Assembly: GCA_965227905.1 (NCBI GenBank)
Contig: OZ245780.1
Coordinates: forward strand, 1,302,001-1,366,000
Direction of reading: 5' to 3'
Origin: CBDDHT01 sp965227905
GTDB lineage: Bacteria; Pseudomonadota; Alphaproteobacteria; Rhizobiales; Methyloligellaceae
DNA length: 64,000 bases
Part shown: piece by piece, positions 49,632 through 59,368 of the stretch
How positions within the stretch are numbered: the first letter of the stretch is position 1
Layout: each line of letters opens with the position of its first letter
Made by a program: the position numbers and the translations under genes
Notes under the pieces: model-generated
What the model saw: only the letters and a program-made list of their open reading frames with translations
Database searches by the model: none
What the model was told of the DNA's origin: nothing

Positions 49632-50318
49632 ATGGCAGATTTTAATGGGGTTAAGGCATGTGTTTTCGATGCTTATGGCACATTGTTCGATATTCATGCG
49701 CCCACATCGCGAATCGCCGGCGACCTTGGCGAAAAAGCCCAGCCAATCTCTGAAATGTGGCGACAGAAACAGCTCCAATATACCTGGCTCAGAAGCCTCA
49801 TGGGGGCACATGTGCCATTCCGGCAGGTAACGGGAGAAGCGCTGGACTACGCACTTGCGGCCCACGGCGTTGACGATGCCGATATCCGCGAGCGCCTGTT
49901 TAGTCTCTATATGACACTCGATGCCTATGGCGATGCCGGATCGACTTTGGATGCCTTGCAGAGCGCCGGTTACAAGACCGCGATTCTATCCAATGGTTCC
50001 CCCGATATGCTTGGGGCGGCGGTCGAAAGTTCCGGCCTCGGGCCCAAACTCGACCATGTGCTGTCCGTCGAGGATGTGGGAATTTTCAAGCCGGACGCTC
50101 GCGTCTACCAACTCGCGGTCGATCGGCTGGGCATTGAGCGATCCGAAATCTGTTTCGTATCCGCCAATGCCTGGGATGCGGCCGGCGCAGCACATTTTGG
50201 ATTTCAGGTCGCGCATCTCAACCGTTTCAATCAGCCGCCAGAAGGGTTGCCGGGAACGCCAAAGGCTATCATGCATTCGCTTGCCGACCTGCCGCCAAGG
50301 CTTGCCGGCACCCAATGA
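49632..50318 (+). CDS. haloacid dehalogenase type II family protein
   Basis: A 228-residue HAD hydrolase. Motif I is CVFDAYGTLFD with the nucleophilic Asp, motif II is AILSNGSPDML, and motif III/IV is DVGIFKPDARVYQLAV with FVSANAWDAAGAAHFGF. The order and the SANAWD motif are typical of L-2-haloacid dehalogenases, which replace halogen by hydroxyl via an ester intermediate; other small acids are possible. The ATG at 49632 has GAGAGG upstream. It is cytoplasmic and apparently monocistronic. Confidence 0.9.
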   Translation: MADFNGVKACVFDAYGTLFDIHAPTSRIAGDLGEKAQPISEMWRQKQLQYTWLRSLMGAHVPFRQVTGEALDYALAAHGVDDADIRERLFSLYMTLDAYGDAGSTLDALQSAGYKTAILSNGSPDMLGAAVESSGLGPKLDHVLSVEDVGIFKPDARVYQLAVDRLGIERSEICFVSANAWDAAGAAHFGFQVAHLNRFNQPPEGLPGTPKAIMHSLADLPPRLAGTQ

Positions 50319-50470
50319 CGCGAATTTGAGCAGCGATCGCATCGGGCGTGGATTGCTTTGATGGACCAAGTATGTCAGTATTGCTGACCTATTGAGGTCA
50401 ATTACGATCTACCGCGCCGCGGCCTTTGTTGCCGACTGGCAACTGGCGCCGGAGGCGCCCATAGTGAGCC

Positions 50471-53400
50471 ATGCGACACGTCACCCTCGATGATAAATAT
50501 GATCTGACTCAGAGCCGCATCCTTTCGAGCGGTACCCAGGCCATCGTTCGCCTTCTGCTGATGCAGCATGAGCGCGACAAACGCGCCGGGCTCAACACAG
50601 CAGGGTATATAACGGGATATCGCGGCTCGCCTCTTGGTGGTGTCGATCAGCAGCTTGCCCTGGCGCAGCGCTATCTCGCAGAGCGCAGCGTCGTCTTCCA
50701 GCCGGGCCTGAACGAAGATCTCGCGGCAACGGCAATTTGGGGCACTCAGCAGGCGGAGTTGCGCGGTGAAGGCAAGTATGACGGTGTCTTCAGCCTTTGG
50801 TTTGGCAAGGGGCCCGGGGTTGACCGCTCCGGCGATATATTCCGCCACGCCAATCATGCCGGCACGTCCAAGCATGGCGGTGTTCTTGCGCTTATGGGCG
50901 ATGACCATACCTGCGAATCTTCGACGTCTGCTCATCAATCGGAATTCGCCTTTGTCGATGCAATGATGCCGGTGATCAATCCTGCAGGCGTACAGGAGAT
51001 CTTCGACTATGGCCTTTATGGCTGGGCGCTCTCGCGGTTTGCCGGTGTCTGGGTCGGTCTCAAATGCGTGAAGGACAATATCGAGCAAACAGCATCCGTC
51101 GATGCCGGCATTGACAGAATTTCGGTTCTGACGCCGCAGGACTTTGAAATGCCGCAAGGCGGTCTCAACATTCGTCTCGCCGACACGGCGCTTGCGAAAG
51201 AGGAACGCCTTCATCTCTTCAAGCGACCTGCAGTTCTCGCCTTTACCCGAACCAACAATCTCGACAAGCTTATTTATGCGGGTGGTCGGGACCCGAAAAT
51301 CGGAATCATAACCACCGGCAAGAGCTATCTCGACGTAGCCGAGGCATTGGATATTCTCGGTATTGATGAGGCGGGCGCAGCGAAACTCGGCGTGCGGCTC
51401 TACAAGGTCGCAGTCGTGTGGCCATTGGAGCCGGAAGGTATCGCTGCCTTTGCTGAAGGGCTCGACCAAATCGTCGTGGTGGAAGAGAAGCGTTCGCTCA
51501 TCGAGACACAGCTCAAGGAGCAACTTTACGGAAAGCGTGGTGCGCCGGGAATTGTTGGCAAACGTGACGAACGCGATGAACTGCTGTTTGCAGCCCATGG
51601 TTCACTAGAACCAGTGCAAATCGCTATTGCACTGGCCAAGCGTATCCTCGCAGGCAGGGACGTTCCGGAACTCACGGATCGGCTGGCCAAGCTGGAGCAG
51701 GCTCGTTCTCATGCTCACAACGCTCCGCATATTGCCGATCGGGTTCCCTATTTCTGTGCCGGGTGTCCACACAACTCATCGACGGTGGTGCCGGACGGAG
51801 CGCGTGCATACGCCGGCATCGGTTGCCACTACATGGTGCAGTGGATGGACCGCGAGACCGAAGGGTTTACGCAGATGGGTGGTGAAGGTGCCAATTGGAT
51901 TGGTGAAGCGCCTTTTTCCACCAGGCCGCATATTTTTCAGAACATCGGCGACGGCACATATATTCATTCCGGAATATTGGCCATCCGCGCAGCGATTGCT
52001 GCGGGGACCACGATGACGTTCAAGATTCTCTACAATGATGCGGTTGCGATGACGGGCGGCCAGCGTCTCGACGGTGGGCTGACCGTGCCCCAGCTCGCCG
52101 AGCAGATGGCCGCAGAAGGCGCTCGCCGTATCGCCATTGTTTCGGATGAACCGGACAAATATCCCTCCGGATCTGCCTTCCCCCTTGGGACGGACATTCG
52201 TTCGCGCGACGATCTCGATGAAGTCCAGCGGGAACTTGCCGAGGAGTCCGGCGTATCGGTCTTGATCTATGACCAGACCTGTGCCGCAGAGAAGCGGCGG
52301 CGCCGAAAGCGTGGCCTCTATCCCGATCCGCCCAAGCGGGCCTTTATCAATGAGGCCGTCTGCGAAGGGTGTGGCGATTGCGGATTGAAATCCAATTGTG
52401 TGGCTATCGTGCCCGCCGAAACAGAGTTCGGCCGCAAACGCGCCATCGACCAGTCGGCATGCAACAAAGACTTCTCATGCGTCGAAGGGTTCTGTCCAAG
52501 CTTTGTTACCGTTCACGGTGGCGAGCTTCGGAAAGGTGTCGAGCGCCGGGAAAGTGCAGGCGTTTCCGCACCGCAGGCTGCCGAGCTGCCCGATCCCGTG
52601 CTCCCTGCGATCGACCAGACGTTCTCGATGGTTGTGACGGGTGTTGGGGGTACAGGTGTCGTGACAGTCGGCGCTCTTCTGGCAATGGCTGCTCATATTG
52701 AAGAGAAGGGCGTCGGTGTCATCGATATGTCCGGTCTCGCTCAGAAAGGCGGTGAAGTTGCCGTCCATCTGCGCATCGGACGAACCCCTGAAGATATCAA
52801 TGCGATCCGCGCATCCGTTGCAGGCGCGGATCTGATCCTGGGTTGTGACCTTGTGGTTGCCGGCTCGGAGAAAGTGTTGTCCACGGTTCGCGAAGGCGTA
52901 ACGACGGTCGTTGCCAACAGTCATGAGATGATGACAGGCGATTTCACACGTTCGCCCGATCTTGTCGTTCCCTCCGAAGCGCTCAGGCTTGCGCTTGAGG
53001 CGCGTGCGGGAGAGGGGCAGACACGCTTCATCGATGCACACGCCTACGCAAACAGTCTTCTTGGTGATGCGATCTCCGCCAATCTCTTTCTTCTCGGATA
53101 CGCCTATCAACTTGGCCATATGCCGCTCGGTTCCGAGTCTATTGTTGAAGCCATACGCCTCAACGGTGTGGCGGTTGAGACAAATCTGAATGCATTCGCC
53201 TGGGGCCGCCTCGCCGCTCATGATCTGGACGCTGTTGATGCAGCAACCCGGCCCGTCGTCACGCCATTGCCGGATCAGCGCCGACCGAAGACGCTCGATG
53301 AGCGCATCGCATATCGTGTGGAGTTCCTGAACGGCTATCAGAATGCCGCTTATGGCGAACGGTATCGGCAAAAGGTAGAGATGGTTCGTGCAAGCGAGCA

Positions 53401-53950
53401 AAAGAACGTCCCGGGCTCGACCGCTCTTACCGAGGCGGTTGCAACGAATTACTTTAAGTTGCTGGCCTACAAAGACGAATACGAGGTAGCGCGTCTCTAC
53501 ACCGATGGCGGATTTCGTGAGCGTTTGGCGAAATCCTTTTCTGGAAACTACAGGCTGGAATTCCATCTGGCCCCGCCGGTGTTGGCGCGCAGAGATCCGG
53601 TGACAGGATTGCCGAGGAAAACGACATTCGGTCCCTGGATGATGCGTGTTTTTGCTGTTCTGGCGAAATTGAGAGGTTTGCGTGGTACCTGGGCAGATCC
53701 GTTCGGGCGCACCGCCGAGCGACGCATGGAACGACGACTGATCTCGGACTACGAGGCGTTGCTTGACGAAGTCATCCAACGATTGGACACGGAGACCATC
53801 GCACCGTCGATCGCGTTGGCGAGCCTGCCGGCTGACATCAGAGGGTTCGGGCATGTCAAGGATCGTTCGGTCCGTCAAGTCGAAGAGCGCCGTGCCGAGC
53901 TGTTAACGGCCTTGCGGACTTCAAGTGTGGCGGAACGTCACGCTGCCTGA
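50471..53950 (+). CDS. indolepyruvate ferredoxin oxidoreductase (fused alpha and beta)
   Basis: A 1159-residue thiamine diphosphate enzyme that oxidatively decarboxylates aryl pyruvates from aromatic amino acid transamination to aryl-acetyl-CoA, passing electrons to ferredoxin. The N-terminal half is IorA-like (TGYRGSPLGGVDQQL; TPP region GIGCHYMVQWMD and MGGEGANWIGEAPF). An iron-sulfur cluster segment follows (CEGCGDCGLKSNC, CNKDFSCVEGFCPSF). The C-terminal part is IorB-like (VTGVGGTGVVTVGALLAMAA). The ligase and transporter genes downstream on the same strand suggest a shared aromatic pathway. Confidence 0.94.
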   Translation: MRHVTLDDKYDLTQSRILSSGTQAIVRLLLMQHERDKRAGLNTAGYITGYRGSPLGGVDQQLALAQRYLAERSVVFQPGLNEDLAATAIWGTQQAELRGEGKYDGVFSLWFGKGPGVDRSGDIFRHANHAGTSKHGGVLALMGDDHTCESSTSAHQSEFAFVDAMMPVINPAGVQEIFDYGLYGWALSRFAGVWVGLKCVKDNIEQTASVDAGIDRISVLTPQDFEMPQGGLNIRLADTALAKEERLHLFKRPAVLAFTRTNNLDKLIYAGGRDPKIGIITTGKSYLDVAEALDILGIDEAGAAKLGVRLYKVAVVWPLEPEGIAAFAEGLDQIVVVEEKRSLIETQLKEQLYGKRGAPGIVGKRDERDELLFAAHGSLEPVQIAIALAKRILAGRDVPELTDRLAKLEQARSHAHNAPHIADRVPYFCAGCPHNSSTVVPDGARAYAGIGCHYMVQWMDRETEGFTQMGGEGANWIGEAPFSTRPHIFQNIGDGTYIHSGILAIRAAIAAGTTMTFKILYNDAVAMTGGQRLDGGLTVPQLAEQMAAEGARRIAIVSDEPDKYPSGSAFPLGTDIRSRDDLDEVQRELAEESGVSVLIYDQTCAAEKRRRRKRGLYPDPPKRAFINEAVCEGCGDCGLKSNCVAIVPAETEFGRKRAIDQSACNKDFSCVEGFCPSFVTVHGGELRKGVERRESAGVSAPQAAELPDPVLPAIDQTFSMVVTGVGGTGVVTVGALLAMAAHIEEKGVGVIDMSGLAQKGGEVAVHLRIGRTPEDINAIRASVAGADLILGCDLVVAGSEKVLSTVREGVTTVVANSHEMMTGDFTRSPDLVVPSEALRLALEARAGEGQTRFIDAHAYANSLLGDAISANLFLLGYAYQLGHMPLGSESIVEAIRLNGVAVETNLNAFAWGRLAAHDLDAVDAATRPVVTPLPDQRRPKTLDERIAYRVEFLNGYQNAAYGERYRQKVEMVRASEQKNVPGSTALTEAVATNYFKLLAYKDEYEVARLYTDGGFRERLAKSFSGNYRLEFHLAPPVLARRDPVTGLPRKTTFGPWMMRVFAVLAKLRGLRGTWADPFGRTAERRMERRLISDYEALLDEVIQRLDTETIAPSIALASLPADIRGFGHVKDRSVRQVEERRAELLTALRTSSVAERHAA

Positions 53951-54192
53951 TTGATGGTTAATACCCCCGGTTAACTGCGGATTTTTGTCCCAAAATTCAT
54001 CTGAACTATGATGTAATTCATCGCAGGGCATACCCCGCCCTCGTCCTTTGCACTGGACAACCCCGTCTCATTTTCTTCAAGTTGTCCCAAAGGTGACTTG
54101 ATCCAAAACGCAAAAGGGCTTTTCTATGACGCCCTGAGCTGACGTGGCATCAAGATCACGACAATGATTTCGCAGCAAGTGCGAGGCACAAT

Positions 54193-56175
54193 ATGGGTGG
54201 GAATGCTGGGGACGCCGCACATGCGGCGGACACCTTTCCGAAATTGCTACTCCGCAATGCGGATATTTATCGTGACAGGCCGGCCACGCGCGAGAAAGAT
54301 CTCGGCATATGGCAGACCTGGTCTTGGGCCGATGTTCTCGATGAGACTCGCGCCTTTGCCATCGGGCTGGAGACTCTCGGGATAGAACGCGGTGACGCGG
54401 TCGCGATCATCGGCGACAATCGACCTCGGCTCTATTGGAGCTTTGTGGCCGTGCAGAGCCTTGGCGGTATTGCCGTGCCGGCATACCAAGACTCGGTGGC
54501 CAAAGAGATGGCCTATATCCTGAACCATGCCGAAGTGAAATTCGCGATCGTCGAGGATCAGGAGCAGGTCGACAAGGTTCTGTCGGTTGCCGATGAGGTG
54601 CCGTCGCTCAAGCATGTAATCTACGATGATTCTCGTGGCTTGAGAGACTACGATCATACGCATCTGCATAGTTTCGAAGCTCTGCAGGAAATCGGCCGGG
54701 CCGAGATGAGCCAGGGCCCTGATGCAGAAGCGAGATGGATTGACGAAATCAACAAGGGCAAGGGCAGTGACGTTAGTGTCATGCCTTACACGTCGGGAAC
54801 CACGGGTCAGCCTAAAGGCGTGATGCTGACCCACTCGAACGTCGTCGAAACATCGACGAACGCAAACGAATTCGACAAGCTCAATCAGAATGATGAGATG
54901 ATTGCCTATCTGCCCATGGCGTGGGTCGGCGATCATATCTTCTCGTTTGGCCAGTCCTTTGCAGCCGGCTTCTGCGTCTCGTGTCCGGAAAGCCCTGACA
55001 CGGTGGCTCAGGACCGCCGGGAGATCGGTCCGACCTTCTTCTTCGCACCGCCGCGTGTTTTTGAGAACATGCTCACAAACATCATGGTGCGCATGGAAGA
55101 CGCCGGTCTTATCAAGCGCAAGATGTTCCACTACTTCCTGAAGGTCGCGAAACGGGTAGGGCCGGCTGTTCTCGATGGCAAATCTGTCGGCGGAATGGAC
55201 GCACTTCTCTACGGGCTCGGCAAATTGCTGGTCTTTGGCCCGCTGAGAAATCAGATCGGACTGACGCGGGTGCGTGTGGCCTACACAGCTGGTGAGGCTA
55301 TCGGACCCGACATCTTCTCCTTCTATCGGGCTCTCGGCATCAATCTCAAACAATTGTACGGGTCAACCGAGGCCAGCGTGCATATTACGATGCAGCCCGA
55401 TGGCGAGATCTACCCGGACACGGTCGGTAAGCCGGCGCCGGATGTAAACATCCGAATTGCCGATAATGGCGAGGTGCAGTTCAAAAGCCCCGGCGTCTTT
55501 TTGAAGTACTTCAAGAATGACGAAGCGACAGCATCGACAAAAACCGAAGATGGCTGGGTGCATACAGGCGATGCCGGCTTCTTCGACAATAACGGCCATC
55601 TCAAGATCATCGATCGGGCGAAGGATGTCGGGCAGCTTAATGACGGCACTCTGTTCGCACCGAAATATATAGAGAACAAGCTGAAATTCTTTCCGAACGT
55701 GGCGGAAGCCGTGGCTTTCGGACATGATCGCGACTATTGCTCTGCAATGATCAACATTGATCTGGTTGCCGTGGGCAACTGGGCGGAGCGGAACGACGTT
55801 GTCTATGCCTCTTACCAGGAATTGGCAGCCCATCCGCAGGTCTATGAAATGATCGAACGTGACGTTGCCGAAGTGAACAAGGCACTGGCTTCGGAACCGA
55901 ACGTTGCCGGCTCGCAAATCAAAAGGTTCCTGATCCTTCACAAGGAGCTCGACGCTGATGATGGTGAGTTGACGCGGACCATGAAGGTACGCCGCTCGCT
56001 TGTTGAGGACCGCTACAAGCCGCTGGTTGACGCACTCTACGATGGTAGCAAAGACTGCCACATCGAAACTGAAATGACGTTCGAGGACGGACGGACCGGT
56101 ACAATCAGCGGCGATGTCCGCATCGTCGACATGGAAGTGCATCCCGTCGCCGTACAGAAGGAGGCGGCTGAATGA
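54193..56175 (+). CDS. AMP-dependent acyl-CoA synthetase (FadD15-like)
   Basis: A 660-residue ligase that activates a carboxylic acid with ATP and CoA. The P-loop is MPYTSGTTGQPKGVMLTH, followed by YGSTEASVHITMQPDGE and TGDAGFFDNNGHLKIIDRAKD. The long chain and the sequence near KRFLILHKELDADDGELTRTMKVRRS fit the long-chain/AMP-binding group that also takes aromatic and branched acids. GAGG lies seven nt before the ATG. It overlaps the first ABC ATPase gene by 4 nt (ATGA), so it belongs to the transporter operon and probably activates the imported acid. Confidence 0.93.
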   Translation: MGGNAGDAAHAADTFPKLLLRNADIYRDRPATREKDLGIWQTWSWADVLDETRAFAIGLETLGIERGDAVAIIGDNRPRLYWSFVAVQSLGGIAVPAYQDSVAKEMAYILNHAEVKFAIVEDQEQVDKVLSVADEVPSLKHVIYDDSRGLRDYDHTHLHSFEALQEIGRAEMSQGPDAEARWIDEINKGKGSDVSVMPYTSGTTGQPKGVMLTHSNVVETSTNANEFDKLNQNDEMIAYLPMAWVGDHIFSFGQSFAAGFCVSCPESPDTVAQDRREIGPTFFFAPPRVFENMLTNIMVRMEDAGLIKRKMFHYFLKVAKRVGPAVLDGKSVGGMDALLYGLGKLLVFGPLRNQIGLTRVRVAYTAGEAIGPDIFSFYRALGINLKQLYGSTEASVHITMQPDGEIYPDTVGKPAPDVNIRIADNGEVQFKSPGVFLKYFKNDEATASTKTEDGWVHTGDAGFFDNNGHLKIIDRAKDVGQLNDGTLFAPKYIENKLKFFPNVAEAVAFGHDRDYCSAMINIDLVAVGNWAERNDVVYASYQELAAHPQVYEMIERDVAEVNKALASEPNVAGSQIKRFLILHKELDADDGELTRTMKVRRSLVEDRYKPLVDALYDGSKDCHIETEMTFEDGRTGTISGDVRIVDMEVHPVAVQKEAAE

Positions 56176-56999
56176 GCCTCGGTCACAACCAACAGAAAAA
56201 TGGCCAGGACGGGGAGATCATTCTTTCCGTTGAAAATGTCTCCTTGTCCTTTGGCGGGGTGAAGGCGATCCGCGATGTGTCTTTCGATATTCGAAAGGGA
56301 GAGGTTCGCGCCATCATTGGACCGAACGGCGCCGGCAAGACATCAATGTTGAACGTCATCAATGGCTTCTATCATCCCCAGGAAGGGACGATAAATTTCC
56401 TGGGCGAAGCACGCTCGCGGATGAAGCCACATGATGCAGCACGAAACGGTATTGCGCGTACATTTCAGAATGTGGCGCTGTTTCGCGGCATGACCACGCT
56501 CGAAAACATCATGACCGGTCGGATTCCGCGTATGCAGACCAGCATGATCGGCGAGACATTGGATATCTTTCTTGAGGCGATCTACTTCGGACCGGCCCAG
56601 CGACGGGAGATGGAGCAGCGGGAATTCGTCGAGCATGTGATCGACTTCCTCGAGATCCAGGCCATCCGAAAGACCCCTGTTGGCAAGCTGCCATATGGCC
56701 TTCAGAAGCGCGTTGAGCTTGGCCGTGCTCTGGCGATGGAGCCGGATCTCCTTCTGCTTGATGAGCCGATGGCTGGCATGAATCTGGAAGAGAAGCAGGA
56801 CATGTCCCGCTTCATTCTCGATGCCAACGATCAGTTCGGCACGACGGTTGCGCTCATCGAACATGACATGAGCGTGGTGATGGATCTCTCCGACCGGGTC
56901 GTGGTGCTCGACTATGGTCAGAAGATTGCCGATGGCACACCGGATGTGGTGAAGGCCGACCAGAATGTGATCGACGCTTATTTGGGTGTGTCGCACTAG
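56172..56999 (+). CDS. livG: branched-chain/aromatic ABC transporter ATP-binding protein (LivG-like)
   Basis: A 275-residue ABC ATPase. Walker A is IGPNGAGKTSMLNVI, the Q-loop precedes GIARTFQNVALF, the signature is LPYGLQKRVELGRALAMEPD (LPYG in place of LSGGQ, usual for LivG), Walker B is LLLLDEPMAGM, and the H-loop is IEHDMSVVM. It powers the import by the LivH-LivM permease. Its ATG overlaps the ligase stop codon by 4 nt. The following permease gene is 47 nt downstream. Confidence 0.93.
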   Translation: MSLGHNQQKNGQDGEIILSVENVSLSFGGVKAIRDVSFDIRKGEVRAIIGPNGAGKTSMLNVINGFYHPQEGTINFLGEARSRMKPHDAARNGIARTFQNVALFRGMTTLENIMTGRIPRMQTSMIGETLDIFLEAIYFGPAQRREMEQREFVEHVIDFLEIQAIRKTPVGKLPYGLQKRVELGRALAMEPDLLLLDEPMAGMNLEEKQDMSRFILDANDQFGTTVALIEHDMSVVMDLSDRVVVLDYGQKIADGTPDVVKADQNVIDAYLGVSH

Positions 57000-57046
57000 G
57001 TCATGACCTAGGGCACGTTGCCTATTGCATAACGACGGGAGCCGTT

Positions 57047-58045
57047 TTGATGCTGGAATTCTTTATCGGTGTTTGGGAAGGTTTTATTGCTAATCCCGCA
57101 GCCGAAATCTGGAGCGATCCCGCTTATCTCATTCAGAATACGGTTGGCGGTTTGATGGTGGGGATTCTCTACTCCCTCGTCGCTCTCGGTTATGTCCTGA
57201 TCTATAAAGCTTCCGGCGTCTTCAACTTTGCTCAGCCCATGATGGCGATTTTCGCGACCCTGGCGTTGATCATGTTCCACGACAAGATCCTGTTTCCGGC
57301 AATCGGTTCGGGATACGGCCTGTCGATCGTTCTTTCGATCCTCGGCAGTATGGCGTTCATGGTGGTGCTTGCTATCCTCGTTGAGCGGTTGATGTTGCGC
57401 CAACTGGTCAATCAGCCCGAGATCATTCTCTTCATGGCGACGATCGGCCTCTATTTCTTCTTAGAAGGCTTTGGCGAAACCGTCTTCAACAGGATCGCAA
57501 ACAGCCCGATCCCCATGGAAGCGCTGGGCATTGAAATTGGACCGTTTTTCGTCGGTGACGTGATGTTCCAGAAGGTGGATGCGACAGCTGCCGTCGTTGC
57601 GGCAATCATGGTGATCCTGCTGGCTGTGATGTTCCAAAAGACGTCCGTCGGACGCGCATTGCGGGCCGTAGCGGACGACCATCAGGCTGCGCTCTCCGTC
57701 GGTATCCCGCTCAATGTCATGTGGGTGATTGTCTGGGTGGTCGCAGGTGCCGTGGCGCTTGTTGCCGGTCTGATGTGGGGCGCCAGTGCTGGCGCCGTGG
57801 ATTTCGGAATGGTCTTTGTGGCGTTGAAAGCGCTGCCTGTCCTTATTCTGGGCGGTTTTACGTCCGTACCAGGGGTTATTATCGGCGGATTGATAATCGG
57901 CGTTGGTGAACGTCTCGCCGAGATCTACTGGTCGCCTTACCTCGGCGATTCGATAGAGAGCTGGTTTGCCTATGTTCTGGCTCTGATCATTCTGTTCTTC
58001 AGGCCCGAAGGTCTCTTCGGCGAAAAACTCATCGAAAGGATCTGA
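57047..58045 (+). CDS. livH: ABC transporter permease (LivH-like)
   Basis: A 332-residue membrane permease of the branched-chain amino acid family. Eight or so helices include GILYSLVALGYVLIYKASGVFNFAQP (the LivH-like motif for ATPase contact), FGETVFNRIANSP and FGMVFVALKALPVLILGGFTSVPGVIIGG. VGRALRAVADDHQAALSVGI is the coupling loop. It pairs with LivM in the membrane channel. GGGAG lies nine nt before the ATG. The gene is six nt from livM. Confidence 0.93.
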   Translation: MMLEFFIGVWEGFIANPAAEIWSDPAYLIQNTVGGLMVGILYSLVALGYVLIYKASGVFNFAQPMMAIFATLALIMFHDKILFPAIGSGYGLSIVLSILGSMAFMVVLAILVERLMLRQLVNQPEIILFMATIGLYFFLEGFGETVFNRIANSPIPMEALGIEIGPFFVGDVMFQKVDATAAVVAAIMVILLAVMFQKTSVGRALRAVADDHQAALSVGIPLNVMWVIVWVVAGAVALVAGLMWGASAGAVDFGMVFVALKALPVLILGGFTSVPGVIIGGLIIGVGERLAEIYWSPYLGDSIESWFAYVLALIILFFRPEGLFGEKLIERI

Positions 58046-58050
58046 CGGAC

Positions 58051-59244
58051 ATGCTGTATCGTGAAGCCGGACAGTTTAAGACAAGCTACAGTACCGACCA
58101 GGCTGTCTTTCCGATCAATCAGGATAAATGGTTTGTCATAGCAGTCGTGGCTGCGGCCTACCTTGTGGTTCCCATGGTTGCGACCAGCTACTGGTATGAA
58201 GTCATTCTCACGCCGATCGTCGTCATGTCGTTGGCTGCGCTCGGCCTCAATGTGTTGACGGGCTATTGCGGGCAGATTTCGCTTGGCCATGGCGGCTTTA
58301 TGGCAGTCGGCGCCTATTCCGCCTTCAAGCTTGCGACGGCGTTTCCCGAGGTCAATGTCATTTTTGTATTCCTGGCCGCAGGTCTCTTCGCAGCTCTTGC
58401 CGGGGTGGTCTTTGGTCTTCCGAGTCTTCGAATCAAAGGCTTTTATCTGGCGGTCGCCACGCTTGCTTCGCAGTTCTTCTTCGAATGGATGTTCCAACAA
58501 GTCGGATGGTTCTCGAATTATTCGCCATCAGGCACGATCACGGCTCCGCATCAGGAATTCTTGGGCTATGTCATTTCCGGCCCGCGGACACCGGGCGTCA
58601 CAAAATATCTCATCGGTCTGACATTCCTCGTGGTCTTTTGCGTCATTGTCAAAAACTGGGCGCGGTCGTATCTCGGACGTTCCTGGATGGCTATCCGTGA
58701 TATGGACATTGCGGCCGAGATCATCGGAATTAAGCCTCTGCAGACAAAGCTGCTTGCCTTCGCACTGTCTTCCTACATCGCTGGCGTTGCCGGAGCGCTG
58801 TATCTTTTCCTGATGCGTATCAGTCTGGAAATGGAAGCTTTCGACATCATCAATATTTCGTTCCCGGTCCTCTTCATGATTATTGTCGGCGGACTTGGAT
58901 CGGTCATGGGTTCTATCTTCGGCGCAGCGTTCCTGATTATGACGCCTGTGTTTATCAAGAACTTTCCTGAGCTTACGACCGCTGCGGTCGTTATCGGTCT
59001 TGGGATCGGATCGATCTTCTGGCTCGCAAAGTATGGCGCGATGCGCTGGTTGGGACTGGCAGCCGCAATTCCGCTCGGTATCTATTTCGCTACCACCAAA
59101 TTCGCGTCGAACACCGCGGAGCACATTGTTTTGATGTTCTTCGGCATTTCCATCGTTCTGGTGTTGATTTTCGAGCCGAACGGATTGGCGCGTCTTTGGC
59201 AGATAGCGAAGGAAAAACTCAGATTATGGCCATACCCGTACTAG
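58051..59244 (+). CDS. livM: ABC transporter permease (LivM-like)
   Basis: A 397-residue membrane permease. LNVLTGYCGQISLGHGGFMAVGAYSA is the LivM hallmark, followed by RSWMAIRDMDIAAEIIGIKPLQTKLLAFALSSYIAGVAGAL, the ATPase-coupling region, and IVGGLGSVMGSIFGAAFL. It has about ten helices. The N-terminal 30 residues extend beyond the usual start. It forms the heterodimeric channel with LivH. Confidence 0.93.
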   Translation: MLYREAGQFKTSYSTDQAVFPINQDKWFVIAVVAAAYLVVPMVATSYWYEVILTPIVVMSLAALGLNVLTGYCGQISLGHGGFMAVGAYSAFKLATAFPEVNVIFVFLAAGLFAALAGVVFGLPSLRIKGFYLAVATLASQFFFEWMFQQVGWFSNYSPSGTITAPHQEFLGYVISGPRTPGVTKYLIGLTFLVVFCVIVKNWARSYLGRSWMAIRDMDIAAEIIGIKPLQTKLLAFALSSYIAGVAGALYLFLMRISLEMEAFDIINISFPVLFMIIVGGLGSVMGSIFGAAFLIMTPVFIKNFPELTTAAVVIGLGIGSIFWLAKYGAMRWLGLAAAIPLGIYFATTKFASNTAEHIVLMFFGISIVLVLIFEPNGLARLWQIAKEKLRLWPYPY

Positions 59245-59368
59245 GGGGAGGGTATCGACTGACGTTCTAACCCCCTGACCGAAGGCGCAATTGCGCGCTT
59301 TAAGACCAGCCGTTAAGCTGATTATCCGGATTGCATAAACAAGCATAACTCGCAAGGGAGGAAAACGA

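Noticed and set aside
52475..53878. Long (467-residue) open frame antisense to the indolepyruvate oxidoreductase gene
   Set aside because: No domain or start signal, while the plus-strand frame has complete enzyme motifs.
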